Below are positions 23,353 through 34,790 of a DNA stretch of 64,000 bases, piece after piece. The stretch's first letter is position 1; every line of letters starts with the position of its first letter. Where the stretch lies: NCBI RefSeq assembly GCF_022539315.1, contig NC_066321.1, forward strand, positions 4,031,324 to 4,095,323. Direction: 5' to 3'. Source of the stretch: Serinus canaria. Lineage: Eukaryota; Chordata; Aves; Passeriformes; Fringillidae. A model generated the notes under the pieces. That model was given only the letters and a program-made list of their open reading frames with translations. It searched no databases and was not told the origin of the DNA. Position numbers and translations under genes: made by a program.

Positions 23353-23414
23353 CTTAATTTCTTGCCACCATCTGCTATTTTTGCTTTGAGAAGATATCCT
23401 TCCTTCGCCACTAC
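23353..23414 (-). CDS. ARHGAP15: ARHGAP15 third coding exon (start of PH domain, residues 81-100 plus two bases)
   Basis: This is a 62-base exon on the minus strand. The acceptor is CTTCCTTTCTTGCAG. The donor reads AAG|GTATAA, a weak match to consensus. It encodes VVAKEGYLLKAKIADGGKKL and two bases of an arginine codon completed by the next exon (phase 2). EGYL-KAKIADGGKKLR is the first strand and loop of the ARHGAP15 pleckstrin-homology domain. The basic residues in this loop are the kind that contact phosphoinositide head groups in PH domains, which would target the protein to membrane. A CR1 LINE fragment occupies the intron up to about 15-20 bases from the donor. The neighbouring introns are short (3.1 and 1.3 kb). 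Confidence 0.92.
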
Positions 23415-26400
23415 CTGCAAGAAAGGAAGAAAGAAGGTCATAACCATATTATTTATTGAGCTGAATAAAACCACTTAATACATGCATAGGAGTCTGCATC
23501 CAGATTCCCTAGAGGGGGATCTTACCACTAATTCTCCCTTTAATCACCTCTTTTTTCTGATATGTTCCATTATTTTGAATGGAATATTTGTAAACAATAT
23601 TCAAACAACACTTAAAGTCAACTACTACACAAAATTAACTGCAGTAAAAACTCAATAAAGTTTTATTTTACTTTATTTTGGTCTATTTGTTTTAGAATAA
23701 ATTTATGTAAGTGTGGGCAAAGTTTCCAGCTGTGAGTAAAAGAGAATTTTAAATGCATTGCAGGTAAATTATGTTAAAATTTTATTTTATATATTATGTT
23801 TCATTACTAGCTGTGAGGGACACAGCACACTGAGGATTCCATATGGGAAAGTGACACTTGATTTTTGGGTTCCAACACCGTGCTTGAGTTTTGGTGTATT
23901 AGAAGCAAGACCTGGGCTTGATCTTTGGGTTGTTTTTTTCATTTCAATTTGTGCTCCTACACCTCTCTGAACACCTTCCATAAGCCAGACCCCCCTGCAG
24001 ACCCTTGGCTCTCTGATCAGCTGAAATATCCATTTTACAGCTGGGATAGGGGTTATTCTTGTCTATATAAATTTATACTAAAAAGCTAAAGACCAAACAA
24101 AGCAAGATGACTGCTTTTCAGCCAAACCCAATGACCTTCCATCTCATCAACTAAGGATGTCTCAACTGTGTCAGTAATGGGAAAAAGAAACAAAATTGTG
24201 ATTAAGAGTGAGTCTGGTTTTGCTTTCAAACACTACTGAGCCAGTGCCCGACTTGGATATTAGAAACTCCACATGGTCTTTGTAGTAAATTGCATCACAA
24301 GGCAATTTCATAACAATTTCAATAGAATTTTGCTGTCTGCAAAGCCATTAAATAGCAATAAAACATGCTTTAAGAGGCAATATAAGGATTTTTAAATCAA
24401 ACATGTCTGTTATTTTGACTGTACCAAACAGCATTATTTTAACAGTGTAGTATGTTTCACAATTTCCTCAGATTCAGGCTGTGGTTGATATACAACATGT
24501 AATGACATAAATACTGTGTAGGTATCTGTTTGTACCCATGGAAAGGCCTGCAGGCCCTTGGACAGTGATTTCAGTGACATTCTCAAGCGGGTACAGGAGG
24601 ATCAGCGTGTGCTTCGTCTGTAATTTGTACTTATCTCATGTAAACTCCTGTCATGCATGTCGTTACCACAGGAAACCCAGAGAGAAAGTGTGCAGGATTA
24701 TTGTGCAGAGTTATGTCACTATTTATCTAGTGATGGATGGGTGAACTAGCAGAGCTAAAATAAGGTTTAATCCCCACCTCCACCTACTTTTTTTTTTCCC
24801 CTTACTTTACATTTTCAATAATTTTCTTCCCCTTCTAATGCTTCTTTTTTGTGGTATAAAACTTCTGGTCATTGGCCAGGGCCAAAGATGCCAAACATCA
24901 CATGAGAGAAGTTATTCTTTTCAATATTTCTATCCATTTGGAAACAGAAACTGGGAGGAGCATTGGCTAACCACTCAAGCTGTTGACTGCTTCTCTGAAT
25001 CAGGCCCAATTCTCATGTCTTCCAAGTTTACCAACCACTTTCCCAAACTGCTATCCTAACCAATCCAGGACTAAAGGAAAGTATTATTTTTCAACATCAC
25101 ATCTGAATCACCTTTGTTGTCAATCTTGGGAAGTTAAGAACTGGATGTGCTTCCAAATGAAAATGTTGCTGCTCAGTCATTTTCCTTAGAATTTTCTTCA
25201 GCCAGGATATCAAATCCACTAACAAATATTGGGTGTATAAAATATCCTCACTTAAATTACATAGCTCAAATCCACCATTTGCTATAAATTAAATGGCTCA
25301 AAACTGAACAGTAAAGAACTACAAGAGCTGCAGTTAACATGAGCCCTCTCAGTGCTAAGAAAATTCCTTTCACACACATTGCTTTAACTGAATTGGTACA
25401 GGTGCTGCACTTAAAATTAGCACAACCTCCTCTAATTGATAATTGCACAGTTTTCTCTGTAATTAATATAAAGGGCATGCATGGAATTATGAAAAAAAAC
25501 TACCACAAATTCAGACAAAAATATATCTAGGATGACCCCAATATTTTTAGAACTTTTGTTCGGGGTGCTGCATTCCCCTTGTTTAACATCTGTTAATAAC
25601 CCCTTTTCTATGGTACTTTTTTCCAAGAAAACACTTCTAGGACAGATCAGGATCAACTTGCAAATGGATGATATTGGATTGAAAAGAATTCTAAATATAT
25701 CCTAATGATACATTCTGTTTCTGTCTCAATAAATATCATCATCTTTTTTAAGCTGCTGCCCTTCCTGCACCTTTTCAACATGTGGAAGATTGATAAAATA
25801 AACCAAAATGCCCTGAAGAATTTGCATAGAAATAGGAAAATGGAATTATTTTGTGGAGTTTGTGTTGATTTGTTTTGAAATTGTTTTTAGAAGAAGAGTA
25901 CAGATGAGAGTACATAGTGTAAATATTTGAGTTTCTAAATAAGAAGTAAAAAGACTCATTGTCATGGGCTAATGCTGTTAGATACTATAAGGAAACATAA
26001 TTATCACATACAGGCTTTATAATTTTCTTGAGCAGAATTCAAACCTTCTGAACATACCTAATCCTGAAAAGTTTGTGTAAGTAACAGTACTGCTAATACC
26101 AAACTTTTTTTACTTAATCTGTATTTGCATATTCATTTTATTTTAGCAGACAAACATCTGTTTCGCATTCCCCCTAGATTCTTCTAATGTCAAGAATTTA
26201 TTGTTGTTAATTTCATTATAATATTCCTTATAAAAATGAACACTAATATTAAAAACACCTTAATAAGGGAAAGAGAGGACAAAGACTTCATTGCATTCCT
26301 TTATGTCAAAGATTAGCACAGATGAAACCTCAGCCAAGTACAGCAGAATTAACAGCAAGTCAAGCCATATAAATGATTTTGCACCTTCTAAAATTATTCT

Positions 26401-26545
26401 TTTTATTGATTAATCAAAGTCCCTCACGTTGCTCAACATCTTGAGGCACCCAAATCCTCAAGTATTCGTTCTTTAGTAAAGCAAGTGCAGGATTCACATT
26501 ATCAATAAAGAAGCGATTGATCAGCTCCACAGAGCAATTCCTTAC
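23415..26545 (-). other. ARHGAP15: ARHGAP15 intron between second and third coding exons
   Basis: This is 3.1 kb of AT-rich sequence. Apart from short low-complexity runs, no recognised repeat, exon or RNA gene was found. Confidence 0.7.
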
Positions 26546-26620
26546 TGTGGGCTCCTGGGTACTGATGATGTCTGCAAACGTCAAGTTGTGTTGGGAAAGA
26601 TTTCTTCTGTGACGGTTTAT
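26546..26620 (-). CDS. ARHGAP15: ARHGAP15 second coding exon (pre-PH linker, residues 56-80)
   Basis: This is a 75-base, 25-codon, phase 0-0 exon on the minus strand. The acceptor is a strong pyrimidine tract ending TTTTTCAG and the donor is GTAAGG. It begins INRHRRNLSQHN, which corresponds to the ISRHRRNHSQH motif that follows 'EP' in mammalian ARHGAP15, so it joins cleanly to the preceding exon. The second half (FADIISTQEPT) does not resemble the mammalian linker as I recall it and is about one residue longer. This linker immediately precedes the PH domain and is likely flexible. An earlier GT (after CAACTTGAC) is a possible alternative donor, but GTAAGG is far better and keeps the phase with the next exon. 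The reading frame stays open past the donor, which is chance. Confidence 0.88.
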
Positions 26621-27352
26621 CTGAAAAAGAAGAAGAAATATTTGCATTCAGACAGGATTTGAACACATGCAGGTGAAGGTGGACCAACACATTTAATTAC
26701 AGGGCACACACAGCGTGCATTGGGTGGAGGTTTGGGGTTTCTTTCTGAGGCTCCTCTGAGCCCTGGGTATTTAAAATGTGCAGCTGATATACTCTGGTAT
26801 AAAACTCTGGTATAAATGTGTTCCTTGGTGGTGTCACGTTGGCAAATTTACCTCAAAATTATCAGCTGATAATAATAACCTAAATTATGGTGGTTTTTTT
26901 TTTCATTAGGAACCTCAAAAATGGTTTAACTGCTTAGGTGCTCTTAAACTCATTTTAGAGAAATAGGAAAGCTGCTGATTGTATCTTCAAGGCCACAAAA
27001 AGCAAGTTAATGAAGAAACCAGAAAACAATTGGGCACAAAAATCCAGCAAGTTTAAACTGCTTTAAAGGCTGTTTCTAAAGTCTCCATGATTGAAAGGTT
27101 ACAGCAATACTGGACTCTGACTCTACAATTGCTCCCAAATATTGAGTCCTTGATTTCCTCCAATTCTCCCTTTTATTTGAGGAAGACAATGTAATCAACT
27201 GTGACTTAATTCTGAAAAATTATTGCTTTATACCAGAAACTATTAAAACAAAATAAAAGTTACTTCACAAATCAAGCATCTGGCAGAGCTCAATACCATT
27301 TTACTTCCTTGAAAATCTGCAACAAAGAGCAGATCACTCAAAAGTGTGTGCA

Positions 27353-27358
27353 AGTATA

Positions 27359-27402
<44 letters not shown>
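27353..27402. repeat. TG/TA dinucleotide microsatellite
   Basis: GTATATGTGTGTGTATATAT runs into about 17 TA units and ends TACACATA. It is a perfect alternating purine-pyrimidine tract, likely polymorphic in length. Confidence 0.95.
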
Positions 27403-27404
<2 letters not shown>

Positions 27405-30400
27405 AAATTTTTACTGTTTAAATTCAGTATCAATCAAAAAATATATAATTACGAGCTGAGGTCCTGTAAAATTTAGTGATTATTTCCTCTTTTAGCTCAA
27501 GTCACAAAGCAAACAACAAAATATAGCCTCAACTAGCTTCCACTGTATTCATCATAATGCATTCTCTTTTCCCCTATTAAAAGAGAGTTAACCAAAAGTC
27601 ATAATGTATTCTGTTTATATTCAAGTGTCTGAATATAGAAAATGTTCTTAATTAATCCAGAGGGCCACGCTCAAAAAACAGTTAAACATATTATGATCCC
27701 ATATTTTTTCTCCACACATTGCTTTCATGTTTATTTGTAAGCACTAAGGTTTTTAAGCCTTGAAATCTATATCCTAGATATTGCTCTACTCTCCTAGTCA
27801 GAGCTAATGAGCTTAATGAATTACCAGTTCTAAATTTAATACAAACATTTCAAAGAAAGAGATAAAACATCCTTCACAATTCAAAAGTTTCTCTGACCTA
27901 TTTATGAAGAATATCACTTAACAATTTCATTAAGGGTGAGTAACAGCTGGTGACATGGCTGTGTCCTAAAGTGTTTTTCTCTCTTAATATTCTGCATCTT
28001 AAGCAATCGAGCTTTCATAAGAAATACTTTAGTTAGTGGCAGTCCCTCCTTTGGGGAGAAAAAAAATGTCAGACCACATTTTCTGTATTTTGCAATCTTG
28101 TTTTCAGGAGTGTCATGTTCCTGTTTTATTAGCATGTAGGGTAAACAAGAATGATTTGCTGATGCTATTGAGAGAACTTCTAAGATTACAGTCCTTCTAT
28201 TTAGATTTTCGATGGAGCTTAATATTAATGCAGGCAGAGGCATGTATATAAATTCAAAATAAATTAATTCCATTTATCTTTTTCTTTATCTTTACTGTTA
28301 GACAACTCTGAAGGTTCTATAGTGCCTGAGACATATAGCTAAACTATTCAGGTCTAGATCACAGGAACTCGTTCTTTCCCAGATCCCCCACATCCTAATT
28401 ATTCCTTAACATACAAGAGAGCGCATTGCCCAGCCATGGCTTCTCAAATATATTCTCCACTCATCCAAATTAAATAACAAGACACACCACCACTCCACAG
28501 TGCCTGCTTTAACATTCAGCTGCTCTCTCCAGGAGCCCCACGTGGCTGTTGGGGCCCTGTGTGCAACTTTGTGAAGTGTGGAGCACCGAGCTGAGCTCTC
28601 GGCCGCTCTCTGGCTCAGCGATCAGAGCATTTGCAAAAGAAATGCTCACGCTTGATACTTGCTAAAAAAGAATTTACCCAGAGCCCTAAATCCATCCACA
28701 ACAGAATGAAGAAACGAGCAAAAATTCCTGTTTTTGTAAACCTAGAAAATTGTTGGGGTGGTGTAATTAAAGGACACTAGTCAAGATTTCCAGGAAATAC
28801 AAAGAAACTAAAGAAAATAAAATTCCAGGTGTGGATGGTATTACGTCCTTTAAGAAATCTCTTTGTGTATGCAAAGAATAAATGTAGGGGAAAACTGCAT
28901 GAAGGCAAGAAAAAGAGTAAACCTTTACACAATTATTTAATTGATACTTCTGCTAAAAAGGTGTTTCTTTTTGGTAGCCCACTAATGGGCAATCTCATGG
29001 GAAGAAAGTCCTGCAGCTCCAAAGTCTGAACTTAGTTACAATTATACAACCAAAATCCACAATTATGTAAGCCAAGATCCAGCTCTTCTGGAAAAAGACC
29101 CCAAATATTTGGCACACAAGTGGAATTAATAGAAACTTCAATAAAGTTCTTACTGATTTTTACCAGCCTTTTGGTTTAGAAATAGAACTTCAAAGAAAAT
29201 TAATCAAAACAACTTGAAAAAAAAGAAACAATATAATCAGAGGAAATATATTATTTTAGACTGATTTGATAAAATTCCAGCAAGGCTGATAGAAATTTGG
29301 TCCTAAATATATTTTACAAATACCAGTGAATGGGTTAATTGCATCACTTCCCTTAAGATAAATCCAGCTGAAAGTTAAAATGTTCTCAGCAGAACCTGGG
29401 TGTCAGCAGTCAAGATGGCCATGTTTCAATATACTCACAATTTTCAATGAAGTACCAAAATATTCAAGGGGAGGTGTAGGCTCTGTTATTTTCATTCAGC
29501 TTTTAATAGACAGACCATAAAGGAGAGAGGTTTTGATTAATTTTTTTCTTCCATAGCTCCATTTGATTACCCTAATAAACTCAAGCAAAACCTAAACAAT
29601 ATCTGTCACAAGCCCTCTACCTCACCTCCCAGGGTACAATGAAAGGCAGGGATTTACAGGAGAAGTTCGTGAGATCCCTTTTTGGGAAAGGCAGCTTATC
29701 AGCAGTTTTCTGATTTGATGAACATTCTTCAGTCAGCAACAATGTCACCTGCAGCACTAAAAATCCACTCTGCGAGCGCTTGCAAGTCTGTGGGCAAGTC
29801 TGGTTTTGTTAAACTCAGCCTGAGCTGCCCCCCCTTCCCTTAGCTAAAGGGGATCCATCTCTTACCAGAGTTATTTCAGCATCTAAGCACTGATCCGTCA
29901 TCATCCTTCCCACAAAGGCAAATCCACTCTGTGTGCCTGGTACCCCGGTGTGAAGGGACAACCATCTGACAGCTGCTGTTTGAACAGGGAGGTAAAACAC
30001 AGGAACCTGATGTTTCATTTAATTTCTCTCTGTGTTCTCGTTTGTTCTTGAAATTCTCCCTCTTTTTCTGGGGATTCATCATGGCTAAGTCAGCACCACT
30101 CTCTTCACACAGTGTGGCATTGATTTAAAAAGAATCTTGGAGGATCCATTTGTTTTTTATTTCCCTTTACAGGCATATTTGTAACCTAATTCATCTCGGC
30201 TATGAGAAGCAGCAGACTTCTTTTTGATTTCAACCAAACCTAACAAAACCAACCAGCATTACTCAAAATGCTGCTCCAGTGCAAAGAACAGACAATCAAT
30301 TATTTCCTGAAATGTCATTCTGAATTCACTTGTATCCCTAAGTAATTAAGATAATTGTATGACCTTTCTAGGTGGCTTTCAAGATTGTCAAGTTATTCAC

Positions 30401-30771
30401 CACAGATTATTTATCCACAAACACCACCTACAAGTAGCCTGGGAAAACCATGGTTTTCTCAAGCGAGCAGCACCTGGTCCAACAGAGCTCTGCTTTGGAT
30501 GGGAAACCCTAAACTGGCATCTACCTGCTGTTTTCTCCATCATTTACAGTATTGCTCTGCCAAGGAGATGGTTCTCATGGAGGGTTTGATAGATTTCTAC
30601 CAAAACCTTTTCATGTTGCTCGTGGCTTGACCTTTCTTTTCAGGGCTCTAGCTGTTGTTTTGTTTCATCCTGCCGACACTGCAACCATGTACGTGGAGAT
30701 TCCTTTATAAATAACCAAAAAAAGAGAGAAATCCCCTACTGTTGAGCCCTACTGCTGCCTGATGCTCTGCT

Positions 30772-30838
30772 CTGGACCCAATCCAGCAAAGCACTCTGCA
30801 GTGGCCTTAAGTGTTTTTCTGGATCAGAGCCAGAACAC
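30772..30838. repeat. Collapsed palindromic fossil repeat
   Basis: GCTCTGGACCCAATCCAGCA then AAGCACT on the left mirrors CTTAAGTGTTTTTCTGGATC then AGAGCC on the right, with about 10 bases between. This matches the end arms of an ancient sauropsid palindromic element (GATCCAGCAAAGCACTTAAG arms, as I recall) whose centre is deleted. Confidence 0.5.
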
Positions 30839-31366
30839 TCCATTCTTTACAGGATCGAACTTACTGGTGGCAGCTTGAAAGTTTTGCAATAAAAGTACAA
30901 ACGACTCACATAAACTTTTGTGGAAACCATTCCCTCAACAGAGACGGAGGGGTGACACCTGATTTAGTGATGCCTGTGGTCATTTCATTCCAGTCACTCC
31001 CAAACTGCAGTGACAGCTCATAATCGCTTAGATAAAGAAACTTTACAAAAATGTATTGTAGCATTTCTTAATGGTCACATCCCTTGAAAGACACCCATGC
31101 AATGGCAATGGCAAGGAGAATCCTGTAACATTTCACTCACTGCCATGCTCAAAGTGACTTGTTCTCGAGATCCAATCTTGGGCAGTGTGGCAAGTCCATC
31201 GTTATCTACAGAAATTATTTGGAAACAGCTGAGCTATTTTATGATTTCATGTCAGCTGTGAAAGGCACTGAGAAAATCCCACAGGCCTCCCCAATCAGAG
31301 ATGCCCCTTTGTCATTTTCAAGGGCATTTCATGACATGAAAATTATGACACCCTTCAAAGTGACAG

Positions 31367-31595
31367 AGGGCAGGGTTAGATTACAGGTCAGGAAGAAATC
31401 CTTCTCTCACCCAAGGGTGGTGAGGCCCTGGCACAGAGTGCCCAGAGAAGCTGTGGCTGCCTCATCTCTGGAAGCATCCAAGGCCAGACTGGATGGGGCT
31501 TGGAGCAACCTGGGATAGTGGAAGGTGTCCCTGCCCATGGCAGGAGGTGGCACTGGATGGCATATAAGCCACACATTATTCTATGACTCTATTCA
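31367..31595 (+). mobile_element. CR1 LINE 3' fragment including ORF2 C-terminus
   Basis: GGGCAGGGTTAGATTACAGG begins the copy, which continues AAGAAATCCTTCTCTCACCC, GGTGGTGAGGCCCTGGCACA and GGAAGGTGTCCCTGCCCATG, ending ATTATTCTATGACTCTATTC. In frame it shows RVPREAVAASSLEASKARLD then GAWSNLG and a stop, the degenerate C-terminus of CR1 ORF2. It is in sense orientation, opposite to ARHGAP15, and 5'-truncated. Confidence 0.93.
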
Positions 31596-34119
31596 ATTCA
31601 AATAATTTCAGTTCAGCAAATGAGGAATTTTTCTCCATTATCAAGAAGAAGAGGATGTCAAAAATCAGCATGAACTCTCTCTGGGGAAAGCTGCATGTCC
31701 CAGTGGGCTCCCTGCCAACAGCCACTGGCACTCCTGCCTTGCTCTGGAGCCCTCCTAACACCATCCTCTTGAGGATCACATTAACCACATGGTTTATGTT
31801 TTCTTCTCCCCCTTCCTTGTCTCAAAGAGGTTTCTTCAGGAAACAAGGTAACACTAAAGGCAGTCTAATATGAGATTTGGTCTCCATGCCTTTTTTCCAA
31901 GCCTTGCAGGAGAGAGAGACACAAAATGCAGCTTCAGTCCTGCCCCCACCAGCCCAGATTTGCTCCTCACCCTCCATCCCCAGGCTCCTGAAAACTCATT
32001 ACGGCGCAGGTGACCGAACACTTTGCTCAGGAATAGGAACTTGCATGGATGGAGCTTTTGTGTGCTGGCTACAGACCAGATAATCTCTCCATGCATCATT
32101 TAATAAGAAAACCACTTCACAGTTCTCACAGGCCTACGTTACATATGACATACTCCCAGCAGAATCTGCAGCCTGAAATTGGGGGGGGAAAGAGGAAAAA
32201 CAGCAAGCAGGATTGCGCTGCCTTCGCCCTGTGTGCCTCCCTTTGAGCACACTGCCCTCTACACTCAGCTCACTTCTCCAGAGCCTCTGAAAATAATGAT
32301 AATGGTTTTGCTTGCCTTGACCTCTTGCTCCCTTATAAATCAGAATCCTATAGACCTTTCCCACAGTGCAGGGGTCCTCCTTTGTATCCGAGCCTGTGAA
32401 GGTGGGTATTTTTTATCAAGGCAATATAACCACGTGGGCGTGCTGCTCCCTGGCTTCAGGACTGGCTGTAGATGAGCACCACGGTGCCTCTGCTGGGGGA
32501 GTACCTCCATTTATCTTCATTCATGAAAGAAGAGTAAAATAATTACTCAGATCCTAGTTGAAATTCCAGCCCAGTGTTAAGATGAACTCATTCTCTGTGA
32601 TCAGAGAATCATTAATCATGAGTTTGATTACAAAGCAGAGCCTGTTTGAAACTAGGTTACCTTCTTTCCCCAAATTATTGGAGGGGTATTCTAAATTTGA
32701 GGTAACCAGTTTTGGCTAATATTTTCAGTCCAAGAATTAGCCTTCCCTGGTACCTTTCTCCATTAATGGCTTGCTGTTTCCCAGGAGCAGATTTTTCCCC
32801 AGAGTGGGAGCCCTTTTGTTCCTCTCTAGTCAATCAAATGGCCTTTGAAATTTGTCCAATTGATCCTTGCTCTGAGGGAGTCCCAGCTGATGTAGTTGGC
32901 TTCATTTTTAGCATTTTCAGGAGTAGGAGAAGTGCCAAAAGCCTGTGTAGAAGAAGAGACAGCTACAAAAGGTTCTTACCACCCATATGTGTTCAAGAAA
33001 TCCTAGGGCTGCTCTGAATTTGGCTGTGGGTCACTGGGATTCATGTACCTGGGGATCCAACCATCCAACAAAGGAACCAACAGCTGTGCTGCCTCTAATC
33101 CGCAGGATTTCCAACTGGAAATCAAACTGGAACCCGGTCTCTAAGCTTCAATATGCTTTAATTGCATTAAATACAATCCTCATCGATTCCAGCAAAGAAC
33201 ATTAAAATTGGGGCTTCTGATATATTTCTATTTGCCTTTTCTGTTACAGCCTGTAATATGCAATAAAATGCAGCAAGGTACATACTGTGACAGCATTCAT
33301 CCAGCCATACATAAAAAGGTATATTATGAAATCTAATGTATTGATAAGTTTCCTATTCTGATTTTTCTATTCATCACACAGCCATTACTTTTGATTCACT
33401 GTGATATTTTAATATATTTATCTAAACTATTGCAGGTGATTTGGTAAAATTACAGATGAGAAGTGCAGCAATGGTAGAGAAAATATGGAGTAAAAACAGC
33501 AAGAATAAAAATGCAATAACTATCAGAGCTTCACTGTTCTTTGCTTCTGACATCTACGTCTGCAAAACTGCTTTTTGATGTTATGGCTCTAAAAGGTAAA
33601 AATCAAAGTTAATACAGACATAGAGTAATGATAGATTGTCTTTTCATGTCCCTTCTGGATCTTAGAAAAATAAAGACAATAAATGTGAGAACTCAGCTGT
33701 GAGAGCAAACTGTGTCAGCAACTATGACCTGAAATTGCACCCCAGAACTGTAGTCTCAGGGTAAAAGGAAAACAAAACAAAAAAAAAAAAAATTAAAACT
33801 TACTAAGTAAATGTGCAAAAACAACTACAAGAATTGCCTTTACAAAATCACATCCAGCACATACACTACGACCAAAATGCTCTGAAAAGCTCTCTCCTGA
33901 AAAGACTGTCTTACAGAAAAGCGTAATTAACATTGATGTCACACTCCTGCAAGTCATCCATTGCTGTTTGCCATATAAATACCCTTGTAGAAAATAATAT
34001 TAATATTCCTAGACAAACGCTCAGTCCTCTCTATTGGACCCCACATTAGCACATTGCTTTATCCTGCCTACCTAATTCCTTCTTTCAGATTTAAACAAGC
34101 CAAAAACTCACCTTATGCT

Positions 34120-34790
34120 ACTGCAGAAGCAATTTTTATTTTTGAAGGTTAATCCAACTCAGCAGGATTTAGGGATGGCACTTTTGCTTGGTCGTAGGCA
34201 TGTTGGCTCAGGCCAGACAGCTGTTTGGACATTCTCCACTGGGAATCTTGCCCTCAACACCCACAGTTGATGCACATACATGGTCTACTGGCTGCCTACT
34301 TCCATGCCCATCTGTTCAGATGGCATGGTGCCCACTCACAAGTTCGCTGGATCCTTGCCCTTAGTGTGTAGATGCCAGGCAATGATGGGCTTAGATGGGC
34401 AGCCTGCAAAATACTGAAAGTGATCATTTTTTTCCTGTAGGAAGTCCTTCCTCTGCAATAGCACTGAAGCATGGGCACCACATGCTACCCTACACTTAAT
34501 AACACCTGTGGACATATATGTGCCAGGAATAGAAAGGGAGGGGGTGGGAGAGAACGTGCTTGGGGGGGAAATGCAAAGTGGAATGATACAAAAAATGTGC
34601 AAGGATTCCTGTGTAAGAATATACTCTCTGTTACCCATGGCAGTGGAGGGACACCCAGGGTAACCGGGAACAAGGAGGCTCAAGCATCAGAGCAGCACAG
34701 ACGTGGCCACACTGGCCAGAGCACAGCTGGTTTATCCTGAGTCCCACTTCTGACACCCAACTTTCCTTACAGCAGCCTTGGGTACTGCAC
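34120..34790. other. GC-richer block of unknown origin within the intron
   Basis: About 670 bases stand out from the AT-rich surroundings by composition. On the minus strand, an AATAAAAATTG lies near the 34130 end and C-rich and G-rich stretches lie inside, a layout that could fit a decayed LTR. I could not identify target-site duplications or matching TG/CA ends, so origin is unresolved. Confidence 0.2.

Noticed and set aside
26414..26647. Readthrough of the second coding exon into a longer 77-codon frame
   Set aside because: The strong GTAAGG donor at 26545 and phase match to the next exon show that the extra 3' codons are intron. The 5' codons before the CAG acceptor are also intron.
31159..31518. 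119-codon plus-strand frame resembling a protein C-terminus
   Set aside because: The recognisable part is the degenerate CR1 ORF2 tail, not a host gene.
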